Shown here: piece after piece, positions 1-7,169 of the stretch | Numbering within the stretch: the stretch's first letter is position 1 | Layout: each line of letters begins with the position of its first letter | Assembly: GCA_049587715.1 (NCBI GenBank) | Contig: JBAVEL010000179.1 | Coordinates: 1 to 7,714, forward strand | Source: JBAVEL01 sp049587715 | GTDB lineage: Bacteria; Bacteroidota; Ignavibacteria; UBA10030; UBA6906 | Length of the DNA: 7,714 nucleotides | Direction: 5' to 3' | Translations under genes and position numbers: made by a program | Notes under the pieces: model-generated | What the model was told of the DNA's origin: nothing | Database searches by the model: none | Seen by the model: only the letters and a program-made list of their open reading frames with translations

Positions 1-593
1 TGATTAGAGGGACATACGCCGACTACATCGTGCAAGTGAATGGCAGACGATACTTTATCGTTGAAGTGAAGTCAATGGGCCTTGAGCTGTCGGAGAAGCA
101 CCTCAGACAGGCTGTTAACTATGCTGCCAACGAAGGAATTGATTGGGCGCTACTTACAAACGCCAAGCGCTTTGATTTCTACCGCATACTATTTACGAAG
201 CCCATAGACTCCCGAAGGGTGTTTTCGGTTGACCTCGGTGACAAAGCTCAACTAAAAAAGGGGGCGGAGCAGTTACAGTATCTCACAAGGACCTTGTTGC
301 CATCAAAAGGACTCGACAGTCTGTGGCATAAGTATTCTGCTCTTGAGCCCAGCAATGTGTGCAGGCTTCTTTTCTCGAAACAGGTTATCGGGTATGTGAG
401 AAGAGAACTGAAAAGGTCTCACAAAACCAGATTTGAGGAGGACGAGATCAAGAATGTATTGACGAGGATCATCGAGGAGAGAATTGAGACCGCGAAGCCA
501 CGCAAGACCAAGAAATCCCGGAAACGCCGGGCCGACCAGCCAAAACTGGTGGTCGAGAAACAAGCAGCACCAGCGGACAGCACCTTGGTTTGA
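1..593 (+). CDS. HsdR-N-terminus-like PD-(D/E)XK nuclease domain protein, 5' partial
   Basis: The frame is open from the window edge (first full codon at 3), so the gene starts upstream. The GTG at 30 lies inside the domain and is not a credible start. The visible part carries the end of a restriction-type nuclease fold: Asp at 21-23 in ADYIV, then E-V-K (Glu 63-65, Lys 69-71), then a Q-x3-Y motif (Gln 108-110, Tyr 120-122) and a WALLTNA stretch. This D...ExK...QxxxY order is known from the N-terminal nuclease domain of type I restriction HsdR subunits and related stand-alone proteins. No helicase motifs follow. The last ~40 residues are Lys/Arg-rich with low complexity, possibly a nucleic-acid-binding tail. 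I infer a stand-alone DNA endonuclease or a defence/mobile-element accessory rather than a complete HsdR. Its DNA is AT-richer than the rest of the window, which suggests transfer. Confidence 0.7.
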   Translation, partial: IRGTYADYIVQVNGRRYFIVEVKSMGLELSEKHLRQAVNYAANEGIDWALLTNAKRFDFYRILFTKPIDSRRVFSVDLGDKAQLKKGAEQLQYLTRTLLPSKGLDSLWHKYSALEPSNVCRLLFSKQVIGYVRRELKRSHKTRFEEDEIKNVLTRIIEERIETAKPRKTKKSRKRRADQPKLVVEKQAAPADSTLV

Positions 594-681
594 CTAAAGC
601 ACTATCGTCCGCACTCCTTTTGGCCACAAGCGTCGATCCGTGAACGTGAGAATGTTTGTGCCGTGCCCCCCGTTTTTCATC

Positions 682-709
682 TTAGGACAAACCCCCTCTA
701 ATTAGGACA
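682..709. repeat. Two direct copies of TTAGGACA, 20 bp apart
   Basis: The octamer TTAGGACA occurs at 682-689 and again at 702-709, separated by a C-rich stretch. It lies between the end of the nuclease gene and the tRNA promoter. It could be a regulator binding pair or the worn end of a mobile element. No flanking inverted repeat or transposase is visible. Confidence 0.4.
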
Positions 710-716
710 GCACCGT

Positions 717-745
717 TTGCCTGGGTTTCTCTTTTTGCGTATGAT
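717..745 (+). promoter_or_regulatory. Sigma70-type promoter for the tRNA gene
   Basis: A -35 box TTGCCT (717-722) and a -10 box TATGAT (740-745) are separated by exactly 17 bp. Each is close to the TTGACA/TATAAT consensus. Transcription would start near 752, about 34 bp before the tRNA. The DNA just after the -10 box is G+C-rich, as is typical of stable-RNA promoters under stringent control. That regulation is inferred from composition only. Confidence 0.65.
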
Positions 746-785
746 GGAGAGCGCGCCCGGCCCGGGCACCTCCCGGCGGACGGCG

Positions 786-859
<74 letters not shown>

Positions 860-1305
860 CTGAACACGCCCCCGAAGTGCCCATCACAGCGGGGCTTTCG
901 GGAGAATCCGCATCCAGCCCCGGCCGCCTTCCCGCCGCTCCGCTCGTAACCCTCGATGCGCCGGAATACACACCCGAGAATCTCTCTCGAATGAGCCCAT
1001 CTGCGTTTGCTTCTTACGAATGCCGGAAGTAGATTTGAGGTGGGTTCCCGCGCTCATTGGCGCCGTCCCCTCGGCATTTGACCAGTCAGCAGACGGCGCC
1101 TTGCCTCATCGGTGGAGAGCCCCCTGCATCTTAGGCCGGTCCATCTGAGGTCACTCGCGAAAACCACCGGTCCCCCCCAACCCTACGAGAGTGGGACGCG
1201 TGAGACAGATTTGCTCGCTGCACCAGATTCATCTCAGGCTGACCCCCGCCTCCATTGCCCTGAATTTGGGTACACCGGTCTCATATGTGTTCGCGTGAGA
1301 AGATG
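860..1305. other. Non-coding stretch between the tRNA and trmO
   Basis: Short open frames here have no Shine-Dalgarno site and translate to Pro/Ser/Arg-rich sequence with no recognisable fold, so I call no gene. An imperfect G+C-rich inverted repeat (roughly 868-902, CCCGAA against TTCGGG) just after the tRNA could help end its transcript, but it has no T-run. A clearer inverted repeat at 1059-1100 is listed separately. No convincing promoter for trmO was found. Confidence 0.6.
1059..1100. repeat. 9-bp perfect inverted repeat
   Basis: GGCGCCGTC (1059-1067) and GACGGCGCC (1092-1100) are perfect reverse complements around a 24-base loop. The following TTGCCT is not a T-run, so this is a weak case for a terminator. 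It may be a structured RNA element or an operator-like site. Confidence 0.4.
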
Positions 1306-1779
1306 ATGACGATGGAACCTATAGGACTGATCCACACGCCGTTCACCGATCTGCAGGGCATGCCGATTCAGCCTGCCGGCGGAGCCGGGGTGAGCGGGAC
1401 CGTCGAGGTCTTTGACGAGTATCAGGCCGGGCTGAAGGATCTCGACGGGTTCTCCCACATTGTGCTCCTCTACGTCTTCCATGGTAGTCAGGGGTTCAAA
1501 CTGCAGGTCGTACCATTCATGGACAACGAGCCACGAGGGGTCTTCGCCACCCGTGCTCCCAAACGACCGAACCCCATCGGACTGTCGGTAGTCCAACTCG
1601 ATGGGATCGAGAACGGTACGCTTCACATCCGCAACGTGGACATGCTCGACGGGACTCCGCTTCTGGACATCAAGCCCTATGTCCCGGAGTTTGATGCGCA
1701 AGCGAAGGTCCGGACCGGCTGGCTTGAGACAGGCAGAAAGACCGTCGCAGACCGGAAGTCGGATCATCGATTCAGATAG
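1306..1779 (+). CDS. trmO: TrmO/TsaA-family tRNA (N6-threonylcarbamoyladenosine37-N6)-methyltransferase
   Basis: TrmO uses S-adenosylmethionine to methylate t6A37 in tRNAs such as tRNA-Thr, giving m6t6A beside the anticodon. The protein is about 157 residues and matches the UPF0066/TsaA beta-barrel domain throughout. The family core begins at EPIGLIHTPF, followed by LDGFSHIVLLYVFH and the hallmark RGVFATRAPKRPNPIGLSVV. The end has DGTPLLDIKPYVPEFD. It is shorter than the E. coli enzyme, which carries an extra C-terminal domain, and resembles the single-domain forms. In-frame ATGs lie at 1285, 1303, 1306 and 1312. I chose 1306 because GAG at 1297-1299 is then 6 bases upstream; 1312 is equally compatible with the domain. 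The gene stands alone, with a hairpin about 50 bp after its stop codon. Function is assigned by family. Confidence 0.9.
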   Translation: MTMEPIGLIHTPFTDLQGMPIQPAGGAGVSGTVEVFDEYQAGLKDLDGFSHIVLLYVFHGSQGFKLQVVPFMDNEPRGVFATRAPKRPNPIGLSVVQLDGIENGTLHIRNVDMLDGTPLLDIKPYVPEFDAQAKVRTGWLETGRKTVADRKSDHRFR

Positions 1780-1804
1780 GAACGCGAACAGGCCGTGCAG
1801 GCGA

Positions 1805-1816
1805 CGCGGTACCGCG
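1805..1816. repeat. 12-bp perfect palindrome
   Basis: CGCGGTACCGCG reads the same on both strands. It sits 25 bp after the trmO stop and 14 bp before the larger hairpin. Chance is quite possible in G+C-rich DNA. The pairing of two palindromic elements in one short gap is the reason to list it. Confidence 0.35.
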
Positions 1817-1830
1817 CGCCTGATGGGCAG

Positions 1831-1861
1831 CGTTGAGCCGACGCTTTGCGTCGGCTCAACG
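1831..1861 (+). terminator. Perfect 14-bp hairpin after trmO, no T-run
   Basis: CGTTGAGCCGACGC (1831-1844), a TTT loop (1845-1847) and GCGTCGGCTCAACG (1848-1861) form an uninterrupted 14-bp stem. It lies between trmO and the membrane-protein gene and would be very stable in RNA. There is no T-run on either side, so a classical intrinsic terminator is not supported. It may be a U-less terminator, a transcript-stabilising stem or a dispersed palindromic repeat. Confidence 0.45.
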
Positions 1862-1876
1862 GGGCGGACCTGACAG

Positions 1877-1883
1877 AAGGAGG
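1877..1883 (+). promoter_or_regulatory. Strong Shine-Dalgarno AAGGAGG, oddly far from the next start codon
   Basis: AAGGAGG is the best ribosome-binding site in the window. The first standard in-frame start codon (GTG 1904) is 20 bases away. At normal spacing there is only ACG (1889, in frame with the membrane protein) or ATA (1887, a nine-codon frame including its stop, TGA 1911-1913). Confidence 0.6.
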
Positions 1884-1903
1884 CCCATACGGAAAATCGT
1901 GGT

Positions 1904-2515
1904 GTGTGGGTGAAGAGTGGACTGGCCGGGATGATCGGCGTTGGCTGCTACTTCCTGGCAATCCTGATTCCCTGGCCGGAGAACCAGGTCGGCACGTCGG
2001 CGGCCCTGCTCGTTATCAGCGCCTTCCCAATCCTGGGCATTCTGTTCAGCTATGGCATCCATAGCGCCGTGGCGGCGGAGAAGGAAAGCACCGCCAACCG
2101 GCTGGGGTTCGTATTCGCGGTTGCGGCATTCGCGATGCTTCTGGGTATGATCATTGCCCAACTGGCGGTGGGTGCCGGAATCGGGGAGATGGCCAAGGGT
2201 CTTGACGACACAGCCGTCAGGGCCTTGCGGCGCGGGTTGCGGCTCATTGATCTTGGTCTGGATGTGGCCTGGGATTTTCTGATCGGCACAGCGATGATCT
2301 TCTGGGGTGTGGCCTTGCGAGGTCGTAGCGGTTTCGGCCCCGGGTGGGGAGTGCCTTTGGTGGTCCTGGGTATTGCCCTGATAATGCTGAACGCTTCGAC
2401 CTTTCCGTGGCCGCCGGGTGATCGCGGTCTTTTCGACATCGGGCCATGGATCGCGCTGTTCTTTGTGGGCATCGGGGGACGCCTGATCATGCTCGGGAGA
2501 GCAGGCCGGGCGTGA
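1904..2515 (+). CDS. Unrecognised integral membrane protein, about six transmembrane helices
   Basis: I do not recognise the family. The 203-residue product is strongly hydrophobic, with predicted membrane segments at about residues 7-24, 32-53, 67-88, 117-138, 147-165 and 178-197. A charged loop (about 54-66, AAEKESTANR) precedes helix 3. A longer loop with Arg/Lys and Asp (about 96-116) precedes helix 4. A WP-rich turn follows helix 5. No catalytic motif, cysteine pair or signal peptide is evident. The start is uncertain: GTG 1904 or GTG 1910 gives nearly the same protein, but the strong AAGGAGG lies 20-26 bases upstream. An ACG start at 1889 would add five residues. The steady hydrophobic pattern and a smooth C-terminus make it a real gene. 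It is probably transcribed alone, given the hairpin upstream and the gap downstream. Confidence 0.8.
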   Translation: MWVKSGLAGMIGVGCYFLAILIPWPENQVGTSAALLVISAFPILGILFSYGIHSAVAAEKESTANRLGFVFAVAAFAMLLGMIIAQLAVGAGIGEMAKGLDDTAVRALRRGLRLIDLGLDVAWDFLIGTAMIFWGVALRGRSGFGPGWGVPLVVLGIALIMLNASTFPWPPGDRGLFDIGPWIALFFVGIGGRLIMLGRAGRA

Positions 2516-2889
2516 AGGAAGCCGCCGCACAGGCGGATGCAGGTCACGAAGCCCGGTCAATTCGGAGCTTCGCAGCTCAGCGGCGGTGTTCGGCAGAGCG
2601 GAGTGGCCGGCGAGAGGATCTTGAGGTGTGTTCTTTCGACCGGCCGGGGAGTTGGGGCTTCGACACGCTGCCGTCCGGCACCGCGATCATAACGGAGTAC
2701 GCCTTCTCTTCAGAGGCGCCCGGATTCCAACCATGCAGTTCAAGGAATATCGCCATCGGGACACATGCGGTAGGCTTGTTTCCGTCAACAGTTGTCGGCT
2801 CTTGAGACCACCGAACACCTTGCATCGATCAACCGGGGTCCGCCCCGGGGGCGGCACCACGATGAGCGGGCCATAGGAAGGGGAAGAGT
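2516..2889. other. Non-coding stretch before the amidohydrolase gene
   Basis: No open frame here has both a ribosome-binding site and protein-like composition. A short stem CCGCC/GGCGG (2522-2536) follows the membrane-protein stop. Another stem, CCGGGG-TCCG-CCCCGG (2833-2848), lies about 40 bp before the amidohydrolase start. I found no clear -35/-10 pair. Confidence 0.6.
2833..2848 (+). repeat. Small hairpin in the amidohydrolase leader
   Basis: CCGGGG (2833-2838) pairs with CCCCGG (2843-2848) around TCCG. No T-run follows. It lies upstream of the ribosome-binding site at about 2875-2887, so it would not block it directly. Confidence 0.3.
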
Positions 2890-4200
2890 ATGATGGAAAA
2901 CCCGATGGGGATCCTTGGCATACCGGTATCTTTTCTTCTCGCTCTGAATGCCTCGGTACCGATGGTTGCTCAGGAATCCACTGGAACTCGAAGGGCGGAT
3001 TCCTCCCACGCGATCGTTCTTCGTGCTGATCGAATGCTCGATGTGGAGAGCGGCAGGATCATAAGGAATGCGGTTGTTGTTGTCGAAGACGCTTTGATCA
3101 GAAGCGTGGGCCCGGGGGATGTCCCGAAAGATGCGCAGGTTGTAGACCTGGGGGACAGAACTCTGTTGCCCGGGCTTATCGACATGCATACACACCTGAG
3201 TGAGAATCTGGTTGGTGATTGGATGCATCGGCCGGTGGAAGAATCTGCGGCGGACTTGGCGCTTCGAGGTGCGCGCAATGCCCGCAGGACACTGCTGGCA
3301 GGTTTTACCAGCGTACGCGATGTAGGATCGAGATTCTTCGTCGATGTCTCTCTGATGCGCGCGGTGGAGGCGGGATTCATTGAGGGTCCCTGGGTCTTTC
3401 CTGCCGGTCATGCTCTGAGCATCACCGGCGGCCCGAGTGATCTCACCGGATATGCCCCGGGTATCTTCGAACTCGGTCCGGAAGAGGGAGTGGCAAACGG
3501 TGTGGATGAGGTGATGAAGGCCGTTCGCTGCCAGGTCAAACATGGGGCGAAGCTCATCAAGGTGATGGCAACTGCACAGGTTCTTTCCTCAACAGGACCT
3601 TCTGGTGCACAACATTACTCGGAAGAGGAGTTGCGTGCAATCGTTGAAGAAGCAAGACGGCAGGGTGTGAAGGTTGCGGCGCACGCCCATGGCGCGGAAG
3701 GTATTGTGGCTGCTATCCGCGCCGGAGTTGCATCGATCGAGCACGGATCGATGCTGAACGAGGAGGCGATCGGCCTCATGAAGGAGCAGGGTACGTATCT
3801 TGTGCCGACGGTTTACGGATGGTATCTGCTGGATGATTTGCCGCCGGATATGCAGAAGAGAGTGGAACACGTGAGGCCATTCGTGGAGACCAGCATCCGG
3901 GCGGCAATCCGCGCCGGGGTGAAGATTGTCTTTGGAACAGACGCAGGTTCTTCACCCGACCACGGCCAGAATGCCGGGGAATTCGCGGCCATGGTGCAAC
4001 TGGGAATGAGCCCGCTGGAGGCAATTCGCACGGCCACGATCAATGCGGCAGATCTGCTCGGGGTTCAGGATCGCGGTGTCATCGCTCCCGGCCGCCTGGC
4101 CGATCTGGTGGCGGTTCCAGGAAACCCGCTCGAGGACATCCATGTTCTTGAGAATGTTCAGTTTGTGATGCAGGGAGGTAGAGTAATCAAGAGACCATAG
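2890..4200 (+). CDS. Secreted metal-dependent amidohydrolase (imidazolonepropionase/Xaa-Pro dipeptidase-like, COG1228 type)
   Basis: This is a 436-residue zinc-type hydrolase. It has a hydrophobic N-terminal signal (about residues 7-27, probable cut near VA-QES), so it should act outside the cytoplasm. The usual small beta domain (about 41-95) leads into the TIM-barrel. The metal ligands are all visible: H100-x-H102 in GLIDMHTH, a probable carboxylated K224 in LIKVMA, H265 and H267 in AAHAHG, H285 in IEHG, and D351 in FGTDAG. The C-terminus ends with the family signature GVIAPGRLADLVAVPGNP and QGGRVIKR. Relatives cleave dipeptides with C-terminal Pro, Lys or Arg, or cyclic amides. The substrate cannot be read from sequence. 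The start at 2890 follows AGGAAGGGGAAG. The gene appears monocistronic, with long gaps on both sides. Confidence 0.92.
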   Translation: MMENPMGILGIPVSFLLALNASVPMVAQESTGTRRADSSHAIVLRADRMLDVESGRIIRNAVVVVEDALIRSVGPGDVPKDAQVVDLGDRTLLPGLIDMHTHLSENLVGDWMHRPVEESAADLALRGARNARRTLLAGFTSVRDVGSRFFVDVSLMRAVEAGFIEGPWVFPAGHALSITGGPSDLTGYAPGIFELGPEEGVANGVDEVMKAVRCQVKHGAKLIKVMATAQVLSSTGPSGAQHYSEEELRAIVEEARRQGVKVAAHAHGAEGIVAAIRAGVASIEHGSMLNEEAIGLMKEQGTYLVPTVYGWYLLDDLPPDMQKRVEHVRPFVETSIRAAIRAGVKIVFGTDAGSSPDHGQNAGEFAAMVQLGMSPLEAIRTATINAADLLGVQDRGVIAPGRLADLVAVPGNPLEDIHVLENVQFVMQGGRVIKRP

Positions 4201-4244
4201 TCGGATCCGATCACCGCCCGATCGCTCTTCTCGAGCCCTGGTGG

Positions 4245-4397
4245 CGGGGAACACCTCCTGCCAAGGCGGAGCCGGGGAATGACCCGACCCTGGATCTGGC
4301 CCATCACCAGACCCCGAAAGCGGGGAATCAACCTAACCCTGACCCTGGAAACGGCCAACCATGTGACCCTGCAGCCGGGGAATCAGGCGGCCCCGGC
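4245..4397. repeat. Cluster of degenerate intergenic repeats with hairpins
   Basis: CGGGGAAT occurs at 4273-4280, 4321-4328 and 4376-4383, with a related CGGGGAA at 4245-4251. ACCCTGGA follows at 4287-4294 and 4342-4349, and ACCCTGCA at 4366-4373. Two stems are embedded: CCCCG-AAAG-CGGGG (4312-4325) and GCCGGGG/CCCCGGC (4374-4380 with 4391-4397). Spacings of 48 and 55 bp break any reading frame, so this is not a coding repeat. It resembles worn intergenic palindromic repeats. It is not a CRISPR array, because both unit and spacing vary. Confidence 0.5.
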
Positions 4398-4699
4398 CTT
4401 CCCTGCACCGGGAGAATGGGTGGTCCTCGACACCACGCCACAGTCCCCCTGCCGGCCCGCGCGGGGCTGGACTCCATGCATCCCGGCCGCCGCAGAGCCG
4501 GGGGCGTTGGCCGGAATTGCCCCGATCGTGCAGACATGTTGCCAAGCCGCTCTTCCACGGCGTAGTTCGGGGCCCACTCCGCCCGCCCCCGGTCTCTCCC
4601 CCTCCCAACCTGCCCTCCTGACCCGTTAGCCGCCGGAAATATCTACCTCCCCCCTCGCTTCACACCCCTTTCCCAGTCGATTTCTGCTCCTTCTTGCGC

Positions 4700-4715
4700 T
4701 GGCGCACGTTTTGTG
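4700..4715 (+). promoter_or_regulatory. Weak sigma54-like -24/-12 element before the receiver gene
   Basis: TGGCGCA, four bases, then TTGTG resembles the TGGCACG-N4-TTGCW consensus. The -24 GG (4701-4702) is present, but the -12 GC is GT. Spacing is right and it lies 60 bp before the receiver start. On its own this would be dismissed. It gains a little weight from the better match upstream of the pilin. Confidence 0.25.
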
Positions 4716-4775
4716 AGCTGAGGCACAGGCGAAGTGGCACAGGCGCGGGAATCGGGGCACGAACCGGAGAGCCGC

Positions 4776-5162
4776 ATGAGAATACTCGTGGTGGACGACA
4801 ACGAGGGATACCTCCAGCTCATGGGGGATTTGCTGGGGGGGCAGGGGTACGAGGTGCTGCTGGCCGGAGACGGCAAGCAGGCCCGCGAGCTGCTGGAGGG
4901 GGAGAAGGTGGATGTCATCATATCGGACGTCTTCATGCCCACCCTGGACGGGATCCGGTTCCACAGCTACGTGCGGGAGTTTCTGGACACGGCGGATGTG
5001 CCGTTCATCTTCGTTTCGGGCTATGACGACGAGTACACACGCGGCCTGGTGCAGGATGCGGGGCGGGATTTCTTCTTCAGCAAAACCACTCCCATCGAAC
5101 AGATCATCGCCCTCATCGAGGAACTGCGCACCGCACAGAACAGCAAGACCCTCGCATCCTGA
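4776..5162 (+). CDS. Stand-alone response-regulator receiver domain protein
   Basis: A 128-residue CheY-like receiver with no output domain. It should take a phosphoryl group from a histidine kinase and signal by protein contact. Visible elements are the acidic pair D7-D8 (LVVDDNE), phosphoacceptor D51 (IISDVFMPTLDG), the switch residue S81 (FVSGYDD), F100 in place of the usual aromatic, and K103 (FFSKT). The usual Lys-Pro after strand 5 is spread to K-T-T-P. ATG 4776 is chosen because GGAG (4766-4769) is 6 bases upstream and the domain starts at once. An upstream GTG at 4734 would add a charged 14-residue tail without a better site. The next gene, the assembly ATPase, begins 27 bp after the stop, so the two are probably one operon. 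I infer control of pilus or secretion activity, as with CheY-like regulators of type IV pili. Confidence 0.92.
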   Translation: MRILVVDDNEGYLQLMGDLLGGQGYEVLLAGDGKQARELLEGEKVDVIISDVFMPTLDGIRFHSYVREFLDTADVPFIFVSGYDDEYTRGLVQDAGRDFFFSKTTPIEQIIALIEELRTAQNSKTLAS

Positions 5163-5189
5163 GGAATCAGACAAAGGAGCACCCCCACG

Positions 5190-7034
5190 ATGGCACAGCC
5201 CGGCGACATGACCCTGGACGACAGCGAACGCACCCCCGCAGCGGTATCGGAGCATGGTGCCATCGAGGTGCGCCCCCCGACCAGTTCCTTCCTGGATCAC
5301 CTGGTGCGCCAGAACATCCTGTCGGAGCGGGCCGCTGCGAAGGTGTCCCAGCAGAGGCAGGAGGGAAGCCGCGGGAACCGCCGGCGCCTGGTGGAGATCC
5401 TGGAGGAGGAGTCGGGGATTCCGCGGGAGGTGCTGTACAGGCAGATCGCCCAGTTCTATTCCTTCCGGATCGTGAGTCTCTCGGACCGGAACGCCCGGCG
5501 GCTCACCACCAAGGCCATCAATGCCCTCATGGCGGCCCTCCCGGAGCCGATCCATCAGACGGCGATGAAGTTCAAGGTGCTGCCCTTCGAGTCCCCGGAC
5601 GGCCAGCAGGACAGGCTGCTGGTGGTGACCCCCAATCCCTCCGACCGGGAGGCATACGAGGTGGCCCGGTCCTTCCCCTTCAAGCGGTTCGAGATCTGCT
5701 ACATGTCCGAGACCGACGTGGAGGAGCTGTGGCGCCAGGTGACCCTGGACCGCCAGATGTCGGTGGGAACGGGGGCCGAGCTGGAGGGGATGCTGGAGGA
5801 CGATCCGGCGGACATTGACTCGGTGCTGGAGCGGGAAATCAACCGTGGGCAGCTCGTGTCGGTGATTCAGAACACCCTCACGGACGCCGTGCGGGTGGGG
5901 GCGAGCGACATCCACGTGGTTCCCCGCGGGAGGCGCAAGACCGAAATCTGCTTCCGCATTGACGGGCGGCTGAGCGTCTGGTACACCATCGAGGATGCGC
6001 GCTCGGAGGCCGTGGTGGCGGTGGTGAAGGACCTGGGGGTGAACCTGGACAGGTTTGAGCGACTGACTGCCCAGGACGGGGCATCCCAGAAGACGGTGGA
6101 CGGCCGCACCATCCGGTTCCGTCTGTCCATCCTCCCCGTGGTGTCGCGGGAGATGCAGGGGAAGTTCGAGTCGGTGGTCATCCGGATCCTGAAGGAAGCG
6201 GATGCGGACGTTTCGCTCGAGACCATCGGGTTCGATCCCTACTCCCTGCGCGTCTTCCGGGAGGCCATTGCCCTGCCGCACGGGATGGTGGTTCTCACCG
6301 GGCCCACGGGAAGCGGGAAGAGCACCACCCTCGTGGCGGCACTCCGGATGGTGATGCAGCCCTCCCTGAACACCATCACGGTGGAGGATCCGGTGGAGTA
6401 CCTGCTGGACGGGGCCCGGCAGGTGAAGATCAATCCGAAGCTGGATTTCGACAACGCCCTGCGCGCCATTCTCCGCCACGATCCCGACATCGTCATGGTG
6501 GGGGAGATCAGGGACCGCGTGACGGCGGATATCGCCATCAAGCTGGCCAACACAGGCCACCTGACGTTCAGCACGCTCCATACGAACGACGCCCCGAGTG
6601 CGGTCTCCCGCCTGTTCAAGATCGGCGTGGAACCCTTCCTGATTGCGCAGGCGCTCAACATCGTGGTGGCCCAGCGCCTGGTGCGGAAGCTCTGCGACCG
6701 CTGCAAGGAACCCGTGCAGCATCCCGCTTCGGAACAGACGCTCCTGCGCGCGGGCTTCACCCCCCAGGACCTGGCATCGGCCCGGTTCTTCCGGGCCAGG
6801 GGGTGCATCAACTGCCTGGGAGGGTTCAAGGGCCGGACGGCGATTCACGAATCGCTCCTGGTCACGCCCGGGGTGCGCTCCATCATCTTCGATTGCGGGG
6901 AGAGGATCGACACCGAGGCCATCCGGGCCTCGGCCCTCAGGGACGGGATGCAGACCCTGCGGCGCTCGGGTCTGGCCCTGGTGGCCCATGGTGTCACGAC
7001 CCTGGAAGAGGTCATCAACACAACGGCGGCATGA
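5190..7034 (+). CDS. GspE/PilB-family assembly ATPase
   Basis: A 614-residue cytoplasmic hexameric ATPase of the type that powers pilin or pseudopilin assembly. The N-terminal region (about 25-175) matches the MshEN/GspE-N type. The catalytic part has A-S-D-I-H at 238-242, Walker A GPTGSGKST (371-379), Asp box VEDPVEY (398-404), Walker B DPDIVMVGEIRD (431-442) and His box GHLTFSTLHTND (456-467). The tetracysteine zinc site is intact: C502-x2-C505 and C539-x2-C542, marking PilB/GspE rather than retraction ATPases of the PilT type. AAAGGAG (5173-5179) supports the start. The pilin-like gene 236 bp downstream favours a type IV pilus-like role (PilB) over type II secretion, but no inner-membrane platform, prepilin peptidase or secretin lies in this window. 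The family call is firm; the system is inferred. Confidence 0.95.
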   Translation: MAQPGDMTLDDSERTPAAVSEHGAIEVRPPTSSFLDHLVRQNILSERAAAKVSQQRQEGSRGNRRRLVEILEEESGIPREVLYRQIAQFYSFRIVSLSDRNARRLTTKAINALMAALPEPIHQTAMKFKVLPFESPDGQQDRLLVVTPNPSDREAYEVARSFPFKRFEICYMSETDVEELWRQVTLDRQMSVGTGAELEGMLEDDPADIDSVLEREINRGQLVSVIQNTLTDAVRVGASDIHVVPRGRRKTEICFRIDGRLSVWYTIEDARSEAVVAVVKDLGVNLDRFERLTAQDGASQKTVDGRTIRFRLSILPVVSREMQGKFESVVIRILKEADADVSLETIGFDPYSLRVFREAIALPHGMVVLTGPTGSGKSTTLVAALRMVMQPSLNTITVEDPVEYLLDGARQVKINPKLDFDNALRAILRHDPDIVMVGEIRDRVTADIAIKLANTGHLTFSTLHTNDAPSAVSRLFKIGVEPFLIAQALNIVVAQRLVRKLCDRCKEPVQHPASEQTLLRAGFTPQDLASARFFRARGCINCLGGFKGRTAIHESLLVTPGVRSIIFDCGERIDTEAIRASALRDGMQTLRRSGLALVAHGVTTLEEVINTTAA

Positions 7035-7140
7035 CCAGAGGAGACCGCTCCGGTGGGACATTACGGAACGACATGGGAAGAAGGGAAGGGGGGATGTCAG
7101 TTTTACCGTTCGCAGGTCGGGGAGCGGGGGAAGGGGAGGT

Positions 7141-7156
7141 TTTTCGGGTTTTCGGG
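7141..7156. repeat. Tandem TTTTCGGG x2
   Basis: Two adjoining copies, 7141-7148 and 7149-7156, lie 14 bp upstream of the sigma54-like element. They follow a long purine-rich run on the same strand. They could be chance or part of a regulator site. They are too close to the core promoter for a typical sigma54 enhancer site. Confidence 0.3.
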
Positions 7157-7169
7157 CGGTACGGCGGAT

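Larger units (their letters stand above)
4201..4775. other. G+C-rich non-coding stretch with degenerate repeats
   Basis: Open frames on both strands are Pro/Arg/Gly-rich, lack ribosome-binding sites and have no recognisable domain. The first third contains repeated CGGGGAA motifs and small hairpins, listed separately. The TCGGATCCGA palindrome at 4201-4210 directly follows the amidohydrolase stop. The last 100 bp hold a weak sigma54-like element (4700-4715) before the receiver gene. No T-tailed terminator is visible. Confidence 0.6.

Noticed and set aside
1856..2560. 234-codon minus-strand frame
   Set aside because: It is a shadow of the membrane-protein gene: rich in His, Arg, Gln and Pro, with no start signal and no domain.
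2785..3543. 252-codon minus-strand frame
   Set aside because: It is antisense to the amidohydrolase, whose metal ligands are complete, and has no ribosome-binding site or recognisable fold.
4245..4397. Possible CRISPR array
   Set aside because: The repeated words are only about 8 bp, the spacing varies (28, 48, 55), and no cas gene is present.
4279..4629. Possible small Pro-rich protein across the repeat cluster
   Set aside because: Repeat spacing does not preserve frame, there is no ribosome-binding site, and composition follows the G+C-rich background.
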